DNA from: DASVTU01 sp036387415
Lineage (GTDB): Bacteria; Acidobacteriota; Blastocatellia; Pyrinomonadales; Pyrinomonadaceae
Reading direction: 5' to 3'
Assembly: GCA_036387415.1 (NCBI GenBank)
Contig: DASVTU010000033.1
Coordinates: 62,001-126,000, forward strand
DNA length: 64,000 nt
The notes under the pieces are model-generated. The model ran no database searches and had not been told where the DNA came from. It saw only the letters and a list, made by a program, of their open reading frames with translations. Below, in pieces: positions 35,468 to 44,236 of the stretch (positions are counted from its first letter, which is position 1; the number at the start of each line of letters is the position of its first letter). The position numbers and the translations under genes are program-made.

Positions 35468-35845
35468 ATGGTTCACGCAAGGATTCTTTATGCCGAAGAT
35501 AACGCGCTGTTGAGGCAGACGTTGACAGATACGCTTGAGTTGGAGGGATGGCACGTCGTCGCATGCCGCAACGGGACGGCGGCGCTGTGGAAGTTGGAGA
35601 GCGACGAGCCGTTTGACCTCTTATTGCTCGACGACGAATTGCCGGGCATCAACGGCGTCGAATTAGCGCAACGAGCGCGGAGGCTAAAGCATCGGGAGCG
35701 GACGCCCGTGGTTATTATCTCTGCGAGCGAAACAGGGAGAGCGGCACGGCAGGCGGGAGCGAGCGCATTTCTCAAGAAGCCGGAGGACATCAACCGCGTA
35801 GTGGAAACCATCGTGCGTCTGCTCGGCATAGCGCACGGCGGCTGA
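35468..35845 (+). CDS. Single-domain response regulator
   Basis: 125 residues from the ATG at 35468 (MVHARILYAEDN). Receiver domain with acidic E10/D11, phospho-acceptor D55 (LLLLDDELPG), Ser86 and K104 (FLKKPED). No output domain. No kinase is nearby. It differs clearly from the receiver at 19655, so they are separate proteins and not recent duplicates. Confidence 0.85.
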   Translation: MVHARILYAEDNALLRQTLTDTLELEGWHVVACRNGTAALWKLESDEPFDLLLLDDELPGINGVELAQRARRLKHRERTPVVIISASETGRAARQAGASAFLKKPEDINRVVETIVRLLGIAHGG

Positions 35846-35950
35846 AAGGCGAAGGTTCAAAGGCAAAAAGCAAAAGTAGAGACAAGCCTTGCCGCTACGA
35901 TTACGACGGACGCCATTCGTCAATCTATGCAGCTAATCCCACCAACGACG

Positions 35951-36218
35951 ATTCCAATGTCATATTGAGCCGGAAAACTTCACGTAGAGACGGAAAAACG
36001 CATATAAGCGCGTTCCAATCGTACATAGGAGTTTTTCGATGCCTCATAGCGATGTTCTAACAAGTCATAGCAGCATTCCAAATCCATATCAGTACGCTCC
36101 AATGTCATATTGATAGAATCCGAGTCTATATCACTACGCTCCGACTCCATTTCGGCGTAACCAATTGTCTCTCCGTCTGTTCCAGCTCTGTATAGGTGCG
36201 GAAAGTTTATATAAGTCA
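35951..36218. repeat. Degenerate 21-bp tandem repeat array, about 13 units
   Basis: Units begin at 35951, 35972, 35992, 36012, 36033, 36054, 36075, 36096, 36117, 36138, 36159, 36180 and 36200; most are exactly 21 bp and a few are 19-20. The most conserved positions are ttccaat near the start and catat or tatat around position 12. Units 35951 and 36096 agree in 16 of the first 18 bases; others have diverged. The array is AT-richer than its surroundings. No protein is encoded, since the frame that reads through it has stops. Confidence 0.85.
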
Positions 36219-36371
36219 GTTTCCGTGTATGTAAAGGCGTATGCCAGTGTCGCGCTTATGTATCGGTTCGCCGTGCCGTCGGTACGTGTGAGGCCAAGTT
36301 ACGTTTCGCGTGCGTGTTGATAAATTCGTTCGGGAAACGAAATAAAATCTTCCGGCGGTAGAGGAAGCGAG

Positions 36372-36377
36372 TATAAT
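36372..36377 (+). promoter_or_regulatory. TATAAT -10 box
   Basis: A perfect TATAAT lies 95 bp upstream of the next gene. The -35 region (about 36349-36354) is weak, so the promoter may need an activator. Confidence 0.4.
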
Positions 36378-36472
36378 ATGCGCCCTACAAGGGGCACGCC
36401 TCGCCCATTTTCCTTCAAACTCCCGGAAGGAACCCCACACTCCTTCCCTTCACTGCAAGGAGAAAAATTCTC

Positions 36473-37177
36473 ATGAATGATAAACAGCGTAGACGCTTCG
36501 AGCGTCTGGCACGCGTGTCGGCGTTCGGCACGGCCAACATCTCCGATTTTCCAGAGACGAGCAAAGGCCGGGAAGCTATTACCCGCCTCAGAGATATTCT
36601 CGGAGAAATGGAAAGCCTCGACGCCTCGCGCGTGTCGAGTCTCAGCGCGCAGCAACAGGGAACCACGGGCAAACGCGACGAGCGCACAGCGTTGCGCGCA
36701 CAACTCATCGCCCTCAGCGATACTGCCGCCACCATCGCCCTCGACCATCCCGAAGTAAAGGGCAGCTTTCAGTGGTCGCGCGCCAGCGTCAGCGACCAGA
36801 CACTCCTCGCCACCGCGCGCTCATTCGCCGCCAACGCCGTCGCGCTCAAAGCCCGTTTCATTGAATACGACATGCCCGCCGATTTCCTCGAAAAACTCAA
36901 TGCCAGTATCTCGAATTTCGAGCAACACATGAATCGGCAAACTGCCAGCGCGGGCGAACGCGTGGCAACCAGTGCTGCACTTGAAGACAGGCTGAAACGC
37001 GGCGAGCAGGAGATGGAACGACTCGATACGTCTGTGCGTAACAAGTACATCAACAATCCCGTACAACTGGCTTCGTGGGAAAGCGCACGCCGCCTAGAAC
37101 ATGCAAGGCGCTCAAGTAAAACCGCCGGAATGCCAACCGTCGAAACGCCTCCAACAACCGAAACGAGCGCGAACTAG
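36473..37177 (+). CDS. Helical protein, unknown
   Basis: 234 residues, ATG after AAGGAG. Mostly alpha-helical with many charged residues (FETSKGREAITRLRDILGEMESLDASRV type segments; FAANAVALKARFIEYDMPADFLEKLNASISNFEQHMNRQ), and a low-complexity Thr/Pro-rich C-terminus (ETPPTTETSAN). No signal peptide or membrane segment. No family recognised by eye. It stands alone before a strong bidirectional hairpin. Confidence 0.7.
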   Translation: MNDKQRRRFERLARVSAFGTANISDFPETSKGREAITRLRDILGEMESLDASRVSSLSAQQQGTTGKRDERTALRAQLIALSDTAATIALDHPEVKGSFQWSRASVSDQTLLATARSFAANAVALKARFIEYDMPADFLEKLNASISNFEQHMNRQTASAGERVATSAALEDRLKRGEQEMERLDTSVRNKYINNPVQLASWESARRLEHARRSSKTAGMPTVETPPTTETSAN

Positions 37178-37222
37178 GGCATTTCGTCCGTGACTCCGAG
37201 GGTGTGAGAAAGCAAAGGGTAG

Positions 37223-37284
37223 AAGGCAAAAGGCAAAGGTGAAGAAAGACGGCATGCTTCTTCTTCACCTTTGCCTTTTGCCTT
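37223..37284. terminator. Perfect 24-bp hairpin of the repeat-element type
   Basis: Arms 37223-37246 and 37261-37284 are exact inverted repeats made of words such as aaggcaa and aaggtga. It lies between the convergent helical-protein gene and the malic enzyme gene and can terminate both. Confidence 0.85.
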
Positions 37285-37304
37285 TTTACTTTTGCCTTGT
37301 GTGG

Positions 37305-38738
37305 CTACATCAGAGGGTCTGCGTGGGCGCGTTCGCGTCGCGCGACGCCAGTGCGGTAGGCCGCTTCTTCGACTTCGCGTGAGACAGCTTCGGCGATGCG
37401 TTTGTCGAAGACTGATGGAACGATGTAGTCGGGGTGGAGTTCTTCGGGCGTAATGATGCCTGCGATGGCTTCGGCGGCGGCGAGTTTCATCTCCTCGTTG
37501 ATGCGCGAGGCACGGCAGGCCAGCGCACCCCGAAAGATGCCCGGAAAGCAGAGCACGTTGTTGATTTGGTTGGGATAGTCGGAGCGTCCGGTCGCCATCA
37601 CCGCGACGTGTCCGGCGGCTTCTTCGGGCATGATTTCGGGAGTCGGGTTCGCCATCGCAAAAACGATGGGCTGGTCGTTCATCTCTTTGAGGTCGGCGAC
37701 GGTCAGAATCCCCGGCACGGAGAGGCCGAGAAAAACGTCTGCGCCGCGTATCGCATCATGGACGCTGCCGCGCTCGACGTTGGGATTGGTGTTCTGCGCG
37801 TACCAATCCTTGACCCAGTTCATATGCTCGCCTCGCCCGCGGTAGATAACGCCGTGTTGGTCGCAGCCGACGATATTTCGCACGCCCGCCGCCATGATTA
37901 TCTTTGAGCAAGCCACGCCCGCCGCGCCCACACCGTTGACCACAACTTTTATCTCGCTCATCTCTTTGCCCACAATCTTGAGCGCGTTGATGAGAGCGGC
38001 GAGCACGACGACCGCCGTGCCGTGCTGGTCGTCGTGAAAGACGGGGATGTCGAGTTCTTCTTTGAGTCGGTCTTCAATCTCGAAGCAGCGCGGCGCAGAG
38101 ATGTCTTCGAGGTTGATGCCGCCGAAGGCCGTCGCAATTAGTTTGATGGTCTGTACAATCTCGTCGGGGTCTTTGGTCGAAAGACAGATTGGAAAGGCGT
38201 CAACTCCGGCGAACTCTTTGAAAAGCATCGCCTTGCCCTCCATCACGGGCATCGCCGCCGCAGGGCCGATGTCGCCCAGGCCTAAGACCGCCGTGCCATC
38301 CGTCACAATAGCGACCGTGTTGCGTTTGATGGTCAGAGTGAAGACCTTTTCGGGGTCGCGATGAATGGCTTCGCAGACGCGTGCGACGCCGGGCGTGTAG
38401 GCCATCGAAAGGTCGGCGCGCGTCTTGAGCGGCGACTTCGAGACGACTTCGATTTTGCCGCCGATGTGCATGAGAAAAGTGCGGTCGGAGACATTAACGA
38501 CTTCGACACCATCCACATCGCGCGCCGCTTCGACAATCTCCGCGCCGTGCTCGTTAGAACCCGCGTTGACCGTGATGTCGCGGACAACCGAATCGCGTCC
38601 CGCGCTCACGATGTCGATTGCGCCGATGTCGCCTCCCGCGCGTCCGATGGCGGTGGTCAGTTCTCCGAGCGTGCCGGGACGACTCGACACTTTGACACGC
38701 AACGTCAAGCTATAACTTGCACTGGGCGTATTCTGCAT
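37305..38738 (-). CDS. NAD-dependent malic enzyme with N-terminal ACT domain
   Basis: 477 residues. An ACT domain (about 9-80: LTLRVKVSSRPGTLGELTTAIGRAGGDIGAIDIV) precedes the malic enzyme core: KTRADLSMAYTPGVARVCEAI, TDGTAVLGLGDIG, FHDDQHGTAVVVLAAL and the Rossmann motif VVNGVGAAGVA. It converts malate to pyruvate, CO2 and NAD(P)H; the ACT domain suggests allosteric control by an amino acid or similar ligand. Length and motifs are normal for the ACT-malic subgroup. It runs monocistronically from about 38738. Confidence 0.93.
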   Translation of the reverse strand: MQNTPSASYSLTLRVKVSSRPGTLGELTTAIGRAGGDIGAIDIVSAGRDSVVRDITVNAGSNEHGAEIVEAARDVDGVEVVNVSDRTFLMHIGGKIEVVSKSPLKTRADLSMAYTPGVARVCEAIHRDPEKVFTLTIKRNTVAIVTDGTAVLGLGDIGPAAAMPVMEGKAMLFKEFAGVDAFPICLSTKDPDEIVQTIKLIATAFGGINLEDISAPRCFEIEDRLKEELDIPVFHDDQHGTAVVVLAALINALKIVGKEMSEIKVVVNGVGAAGVACSKIIMAAGVRNIVGCDQHGVIYRGRGEHMNWVKDWYAQNTNPNVERGSVHDAIRGADVFLGLSVPGILTVADLKEMNDQPIVFAMANPTPEIMPEEAAGHVAVMATGRSDYPNQINNVLCFPGIFRGALACRASRINEEMKLAAAEAIAGIITPEELHPDYIVPSVFDKRIAEAVSREVEEAAYRTGVARRERAHADPLM

Positions 38739-38823
38739 CGTGATTAAACGATATCCTTTCGCGGCTGATTAACGACCGACAGATTTTAAGCAGAATTCCC
38801 TTCGACAAGCAAAGCAATTGGTT

Positions 38824-38884
38824 CATTGACACATCGGCTCATTGCTTCATTGATTAAATGAACCGGTGAGCCGATGTGTCAATG
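38824..38884. terminator. Perfect 18-bp hairpin overlapping the 3' end of the DUF2520 gene
   Basis: Arms 38824-38841 and 38867-38884 are exact. The right arm covers the last codons and the stop of the DUF2520 gene, so the hairpin evolved into coding sequence. Words such as gttcatt and gcttcat inside resemble the heptamer elements. Confidence 0.8.
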
Positions 38885-39991
38885 AATAAATCTTTCGAGC
38901 ATACGCGCAATCTCGCGGAGCGCGGCGGGGTCGGCGTCGGTTTCTGCGGCGAGTCGCAAGGCGTGTTTGCCAAGCAACGCGTAGATGGCAGTGGCGTCGT
39001 CGTCGTTTGCTTCGAGCGCGGCGAGGTGCTTGCGTACGGTCGCGGCGTCGGCGCGTGCGAATGTCCCTGTGAGCGCACGCGCCGGAGCGTGCGCCGAAAG
39101 ATTCTCAAAGGTGCTTGAGAGTAGCGGCAAGAGCACGCGACGCGCCTTCGATGCGCCGACGCCGCAACGTGCGAGCAGTTCGGTCGCCAGATGAAAGAGC
39201 GCGACGGTGTGACCGGAGGCCATCACGGCGGCGGCATGATAGAGCGCCTTGTGCTTCGTGTCGATGGAAAAACTCTGCCCGCCGAGATGGCCTACCAGAC
39301 GACGCGCCGCACGCACAGCCGCGCGGTCGCCTTCGATGCAGTAGAACGCACGACGCAAACTCTCCGCGCCCGCTTCCGGCTCGCTCACAGCGACGAGCGG
39401 ATGCATCGAGCCGACCGCGAATCCACAGGTGCGCAAAGGCGCAAGCGCCTCCGACGAGAGCGCGCCGCTCGTATGAAGCGCCACACGCCGGAGCGTTGAA
39501 GGCGCACGCGCGGACGTAGTTACAGACATGGACGAAGGCGTGCGCGCGGTAGGCCGCGCGAGTGGTTTAAGCGTGGCGAGGCGTGAGGCGGTCTGTGCTA
39601 ACTCGTCGTCGGGCGTCGTGAGAAAGAGAAAATCCGTGGAAGGAAGATATTCTAGTTGTGTGACAGTCAACGCACGCGTCTCTGTGCCGACAAGCGTCGC
39701 CGCCCTCGCGGCGTGTCGCGCACGGCGCGTCACCAACGCATCGACACGATAACCACACGATGCGAGCGCACGCGCCAAAGCCGTCCCCAGGCGCCCCGCG
39801 CCGACAATCACGACGGATGGAGAAATGATGCGAGTGGAAGAAGGCAGAGAAGAAGAAACGGGCAGAGGGTCTGTGGGTAAAGGCGACGAGGGAGAAAAGG
39901 AGGCGGCTTTCTTTCCCTTGAACCTCTTAACCTTTTCGCCTTTTGCCCCTTTCGCCTCGCTTGCTTTACGCCGCATCGGTTTCGCTCTCAC
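38879..39991 (-). CDS. DUF2520 Rossmann-like oxidoreductase
   Basis: 370 residues in the open frame. The NAD(P)-binding start is VVIVGAGRLGTALARALASCGYRVDALVTR (from about residue 61), later VALHTSGALSSEALAPLRTCGFAVGSMHPLVAV and the DUF2520 segment KALYHAAAVMASGHTVALFHLATELL. Residues before about 55 are low-complexity (EAKGAKGEKVKRFKGKK) and are the translation of a heptamer repeat element, so the true start is uncertain and may be a non-ATG codon near the GAG motif. The open frame overlaps the end of the ATPase gene by 26 bp. The family has no established substrate. Confidence 0.75.
   Translation of the reverse strand: MRAKPMRRKASEAKGAKGEKVKRFKGKKAASFSPSSPLPTDPLPVSSSLPSSTRIISPSVVIVGAGRLGTALARALASCGYRVDALVTRRARHAARAATLVGTETRALTVTQLEYLPSTDFLFLTTPDDELAQTASRLATLKPLARPTARTPSSMSVTTSARAPSTLRRVALHTSGALSSEALAPLRTCGFAVGSMHPLVAVSEPEAGAESLRRAFYCIEGDRAAVRAARRLVGHLGGQSFSIDTKHKALYHAAAVMASGHTVALFHLATELLARCGVGASKARRVLLPLLSSTFENLSAHAPARALTGTFARADAATVRKHLAALEANDDDATAIYALLGKHALRLAAETDADPAALREIARMLERFIH
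39868..39960. repeat. Heptamer element inside the 5' part of the DUF2520 frame
   Basis: Purine-rich words on the left (gggtctg, ggagaaa) and pyrimidine-rich heptamers on the right (cttaacc, cttttgc) match the elements at 20885 and 18828. It lies directly after the ATPase gene. Confidence 0.7.
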
Positions 39992-42900
39992 TGATGATTT
40001 CGACGAGCGCGGAATGGTTGGGCAAATCGTCGAGCCACTGGCGCAGGCGCGCAGACAGTTCTTCGCGTGTGAGTAGTCCGCAGTTTTCGGTCGGCGGATG
40101 CACGCGCACGGGCGGCGGCACCTCCATCGTCTCTATCGCGCGTTCGAGCAGACGCACGTCAGCGCCGGAAAAATGCGTGGGAAGTCGCCCCTGTGCAAAC
40201 GTCTCGCCAAGCAGCAGTGCGCGGTTCGACGCGGCTTCGTCGTCTTTGCCTTCGCGTGCGGCAAGGGCGGCGAGGGCGTGATGAAACTGCGTGCTAAAGA
40301 GCGTGAGCGTGCGTCGGTAGGCGGCGAGTCCGTGGTTGACCACTTCGTCGAGGTCGCGCGGCAGCCGCGCCGAATCCAACGCACGCGCCAGTCGAAACGA
40401 ACAGACGCAGGACGGATGTTCTTCGAGCAACTGACGCACAGGAAAGTTGCAGCGTGTGCGCGCCGCACGCCTGAGCAACTCGGTCGCCGTGTGCCAGTGT
40501 TCGTGGTTGACGATGGAGAGTTGCGAGAGGGCTTCAAATTCACGCCACGCCGCGCCGCGCGTGATGGCGTCGAGGGCGCGTCGGTCGTTGGAGTTGCCGA
40601 CGGCGCGGTCGTGTGCGCTGGCGTAGTGCTCCGCGTAGCGCGCGTGAAATTCGCGCCAGAGAAGATTGAAACGCTCGCGGCTCTCATGATTGAAAAGGCT
40701 GTGCGTGTCTTCCGCGATGGCGAGGAGTTCGCGGCGTGCGCTTTCGATTTCGCCCGCGCCCGTCGGTTCGGCGAGCGCGAGGTATGCGCGCGCACTTTCA
40801 CGCGCGGCGAAGTTGGCCGTGTACTCCTTCAACTCGGCGAGTTGTTTTGAACTGTGCGCGAAGTTCTCCGGTACATCGCCGAAGGCATCGGCCACGCGCT
40901 GCAAACTCTCTTCGAGCGACACGTCGCCCGCCAGAAGCGCCGCGATGGCATCTCCTGCCGTGCCGAAACTTTTACGTATCGCCGTCGAGAGATTCCAGAC
41001 ACGCGTCGTCAGTCCTCCGTCGGGCAACGCGTTGACGCTTTCAAAGACGCGACCCGCGCGCCACGCTTCGAGCCACTCGGACAACGCCGCACGCACCGCT
41101 TCGCGCGCCTCCGGTTCGGCGATGGAGGCGAGCGCGTGGTTGCCCGTCAGCAGACGCGCCCACGCCGCGAGTTCTTCCGCCGAGTGATGAATCGCCGCGG
41201 CGCGACAGACGCCTGCGAGGTCGTCCCAACGAATCGAACGGTCGAGCGTGCGACGGCTGATGCGGTCGCCCGTCGTGGTAACGAGTTCGATGCGACGTTG
41301 CGCGACGAGCGCGGCGAGTATCAAGTGCTGCGCTTCACGCAGGAGTCCGTAGGGCGGTCGTTGGAGAGCGCGTTGCACGGTCTTGAGCGGCACGATGCCT
41401 CCGTCAATCGCCTTGTCCGCGAGTGCGAGCACTTCCCTCACCCACGGACGACCGAGTGCCTCGTCGCCCGTCTCAAACGTCAACGTCTCGCCGCGCATCG
41501 CGGCCAATCCGAGCGGCAACGCGAAGGTCGAAGCGAGATATTGCATCCCGGCTTCGGTCGCGCCCGCACCGCCAAAGAAGCCGTCCATTAAGCGCGCCAC
41601 TTCCGTCTCCGTCAGCGTTTCGGCAAACACGGGATGCTGCGTGTAGAGTTCACGAAAGAGTGGCGCGAACGTCTCTTCGAGCGCGACGGCGAGCGTGCGC
41701 GCGGCGCGTGCGCGGTCGGTGAAAGTGCGACGCGAACCGTCGGCGGCGACGAGCGCGCCATCGTCCATGTAGATGCGCGTCCAGATGCGTTCGGCCTGCG
41801 CGCCGAGCGTGCTGGCGGCGGCGTGTGCCGTCTCGCCGAAGTCTGCGCCGAGTTGCGCGTCTGTGCGGAGCGCGATGAGACGCCTGAGCGTCATCAACTC
41901 TTCCGGCAACAACGTAGCGGGTTTCCAACTAAACGAGACACGCGGCGCACCATCGACGCTTACGCCGTCGCTTACACCAGCGACGCTCTCAACAACATCG
42001 CTCCTCACAAAGTCGCTTCCGCCAGCAGCGTTCTCATCGAGTTCTTCGACGGGCGCGAGCATCATGATTTGCCAGTCGATTTGAAAGGCTGCGGGCTGCG
42101 GGAGCGGCGCGGCTCCGGCGTTCGGTTGCCAGATGAATCTGCCGGGGCGTTCGGTGCCGCGCCAACGGAGTTGGAAGTTGGCGGTCGCATTGGTTAGCGG
42201 AGCGGCGGTTGACGCAACGGCGACGGCAGTTTCGACGTTTTCGACCGCAAGCGGCCAGTCTTCAAAACGTGCGCGGGCGATGGCGCGCATCAGTTCGTTG
42301 ACGGCTGCGCCGCCCTGTTGCGGCAGCGTCTCCACGCTCGCGTCGAGCGCATCGGCAAAATTCGACACGGCGCTAATCTGGAAACTGTAACGCGACTCGC
42401 CGCCCTCCTCGGTCGCCTTGAGAGCACTGCCGCGCGCCGCCTCCGCGAATCGCGCCAGCGTCTCGTCGATGCGCTTGACGGCAGCGCCCGTGGCACGCTC
42501 GTCGGGAAAGAGCAGCGCGGCGCAGAGTTCGCTGGCCGTCGCACCGCGCCCGTCGAGCGAGAGGATAAAGAGACTCTTTAAAACGAGTTTGGCTTCCAGA
42601 CGTTGCATGACAGGAAACTGCGCGACCGATTTGGTCGCCAGTTCATCGTAGACCGTGAAGGCGTCGTGCAAATCTTTCGAGTGGCGGAGGTCGTCTTCGG
42701 CGCGGTCAAAGACTTCATCAAGCAGGATGAGCGAGAGCGCCGGACGCCCCACGGCACGCGCCGCCGCCGCCGCCGCAAACGGCAGAAACGCGAAACGTGG
42801 CGCATAGAGACGCACGGCGGCAGCCACGTCCGCGACGAGTGGGTGCACCGGATAGAGCGCGGCGAAACGTGGCTCGCTCCAATTGAAGCCGGGAACGGAC

Positions 42901-43673
42901 GAACGCAGCGAAAGATAGATGTCGTGGAGGGCGACGCGCGCCTGCGGGTTTTTGCGTAGGAGATAGCGGTCTACGACGCGGTAGAGATGTTCCGGGTCGA
43001 GATAATCTATCTGGTAACTTCCGGCAAGCACGGAATTGACGCCGCTCGCATCAGCGATGTCGTCATCAAGCGCGAGCGCGACGAAAGCGTTGATGCTCTG
43101 CGCTCCGGCGGCGAGTTGGCTGAGGACGGGGCCGTCGTCGCGCCCGACGCGGGCTTCGCGCCCGAAGGCCGTGTCAATCATCACGACGAGCGTCGCATCG
43201 TGGAGAAACGACGCGCCGATGGTCAGCATCATCACGGGGTCATCGCCCCACTGCGTGTCGTTACCGCCGCCGAAAGCGTCGGCAAAGGCCAGCGCCATCT
43301 CTTCGACCAGCGTCGGGCGCGTGCCACGCTCAACGCGCACCACGACGTAGCGACGATTCATCAGGCGTCGCGCACTCGTCACGACGTGTGCGTCGTCCAC
43401 CGCCCCGCGCAGTTCGGGTGCGCCCGCGAGTGCGCCGAAGACAGCCAGCGCATGACTTTTGCCGACGCCGCGTGCGCCCGCCAGAGCGCGTGCCGTGCCG
43501 CGACCTCGCGGGAGGTCTGCGAGCGCGTCGAGCCAGCGCGCGAGGAGGTCGGAAGTGGCGTCGGTGAAGCGGTAGGCGGCGAGCGCGCGTGCCGGGTCGG
43601 CGGCGATGTTCGGCACTTCGTCAAAAGCCTGCGGCTCGACGTAATCCTTGATTTTGTCCTGTGTGCGTTTCAT
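39966..43673 (-). CDS. Large ATPase, BrxC/PglY/DUF6079-like
   Basis: 1,235 residues from the ATG at 43673 (MKRTQDKIKDYVEPQAFDEV). Walker A GARGVGKS is at 66-73 and a Walker-B-like VVMID at 163-167. The DPEHLYRVVDRYLLRK and FAALYPVHPLVADVAAAVRL (YPVHP at 274-278), then ILLDEVFDRAEDDLRHSKD segments, resemble the ATPase core of large phage-defence proteins (BREX BrxC, PglY, DUF6079). The remaining about 900 residues show helical repeats without recognisable motifs. Partner genes such as a methyltransferase are absent. The similarity is judged by eye and is moderate. Confidence 0.65.
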   Translation of the reverse strand: MKRTQDKIKDYVEPQAFDEVPNIAADPARALAAYRFTDATSDLLARWLDALADLPRGRGTARALAGARGVGKSHALAVFGALAGAPELRGAVDDAHVVTSARRLMNRRYVVVRVERGTRPTLVEEMALAFADAFGGGNDTQWGDDPVMMLTIGASFLHDATLVVMIDTAFGREARVGRDDGPVLSQLAAGAQSINAFVALALDDDIADASGVNSVLAGSYQIDYLDPEHLYRVVDRYLLRKNPQARVALHDIYLSLRSSVPGFNWSEPRFAALYPVHPLVADVAAAVRLYAPRFAFLPFAAAAAARAVGRPALSLILLDEVFDRAEDDLRHSKDLHDAFTVYDELATKSVAQFPVMQRLEAKLVLKSLFILSLDGRGATASELCAALLFPDERATGAAVKRIDETLARFAEAARGSALKATEEGGESRYSFQISAVSNFADALDASVETLPQQGGAAVNELMRAIARARFEDWPLAVENVETAVAVASTAAPLTNATANFQLRWRGTERPGRFIWQPNAGAAPLPQPAAFQIDWQIMMLAPVEELDENAAGGSDFVRSDVVESVAGVSDGVSVDGAPRVSFSWKPATLLPEELMTLRRLIALRTDAQLGADFGETAHAAASTLGAQAERIWTRIYMDDGALVAADGSRRTFTDRARAARTLAVALEETFAPLFRELYTQHPVFAETLTETEVARLMDGFFGGAGATEAGMQYLASTFALPLGLAAMRGETLTFETGDEALGRPWVREVLALADKAIDGGIVPLKTVQRALQRPPYGLLREAQHLILAALVAQRRIELVTTTGDRISRRTLDRSIRWDDLAGVCRAAAIHHSAEELAAWARLLTGNHALASIAEPEAREAVRAALSEWLEAWRAGRVFESVNALPDGGLTTRVWNLSTAIRKSFGTAGDAIAALLAGDVSLEESLQRVADAFGDVPENFAHSSKQLAELKEYTANFAARESARAYLALAEPTGAGEIESARRELLAIAEDTHSLFNHESRERFNLLWREFHARYAEHYASAHDRAVGNSNDRRALDAITRGAAWREFEALSQLSIVNHEHWHTATELLRRAARTRCNFPVRQLLEEHPSCVCSFRLARALDSARLPRDLDEVVNHGLAAYRRTLTLFSTQFHHALAALAAREGKDDEAASNRALLLGETFAQGRLPTHFSGADVRLLERAIETMEVPPPVRVHPPTENCGLLTREELSARLRQWLDDLPNHSALVEIISESETDAA

Positions 43674-44236
43674 GGTCGGGTACGCGAACGGGCGTGCAGC
43701 GCCGACGAAAAGACGCGCGGCGTGCCGTGGATGAGGGGGCACGTTCGACTGTAACATGCGTGCACCTGTCGCGCAATCGTCATGTTTCGCCGCGAATCTC
43801 ACGTTTCTGTGGCCGCGTGCAATCCGCGTGTTTTTGTCGCCACGCAACTGCTATAATGCCGCCACGCCAAGCGGCGAAACACGACAACACAAGCCCGAAA
43901 CGGCTCGCGGCAGAGGCGTCTGGATGGAGATGGGCGACGGGCACGCGAGCACTTTTCAATGCTTCGACGCGCGGCGCAACCACTTGCGTCTTCAACTGCA
44001 TCAAAGGTTTGCACGCCTCCTGTTCAGACGGAAAAAGCGTTTCCAGAAGACGGAAAAGCCTTTCAGAGACTCTTTAAGAGGCGCGCTTCTTCGTAAAAAC
44101 CCGAAGTTTTCGCCGCGTTCCGACGAGGCACGCGCATAAGAGACGCTGCCGGAATCCCAGAATCGACGCCCGCGCGTCGAAAACGACGTTTCCGGTCTTA
44201 GGCCGCCCGATTCACAAAGTTTTGGAGATTTTCATC
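43674..44236. other. Divergent intergenic region, 563 bp
   Basis: It separates the ATPase gene (minus) and the M48 gene (plus). A TATAAT box at 43852-43857 on the plus strand is the only clear promoter sign, with a weak -35 (TGTTTT) 17 bp upstream; this would give the M48 mRNA a leader of about 375 bases. Paired words such as ccagaagacggaaaagc near 44035-44060 suggest local structure. Confidence 0.4.

Larger units (their letters stand above)
35846..36472. other. Intergenic region with 21-bp array, 627 bp
   Basis: The first 50 bases contain purine-rich repeat words (aggcaaaaagcaaaag). The 21-bp tandem array at 35951-36218 dominates. The last 100 bases carry a TATAAT box (36372-36377) for the next gene. 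Confidence 0.7.

Noticed and set aside
35951..36218. Possible CRISPR array
   Set aside because: The period is 21 bp without separate conserved repeats and variable spacers; the whole unit drifts, and no cas gene is present.
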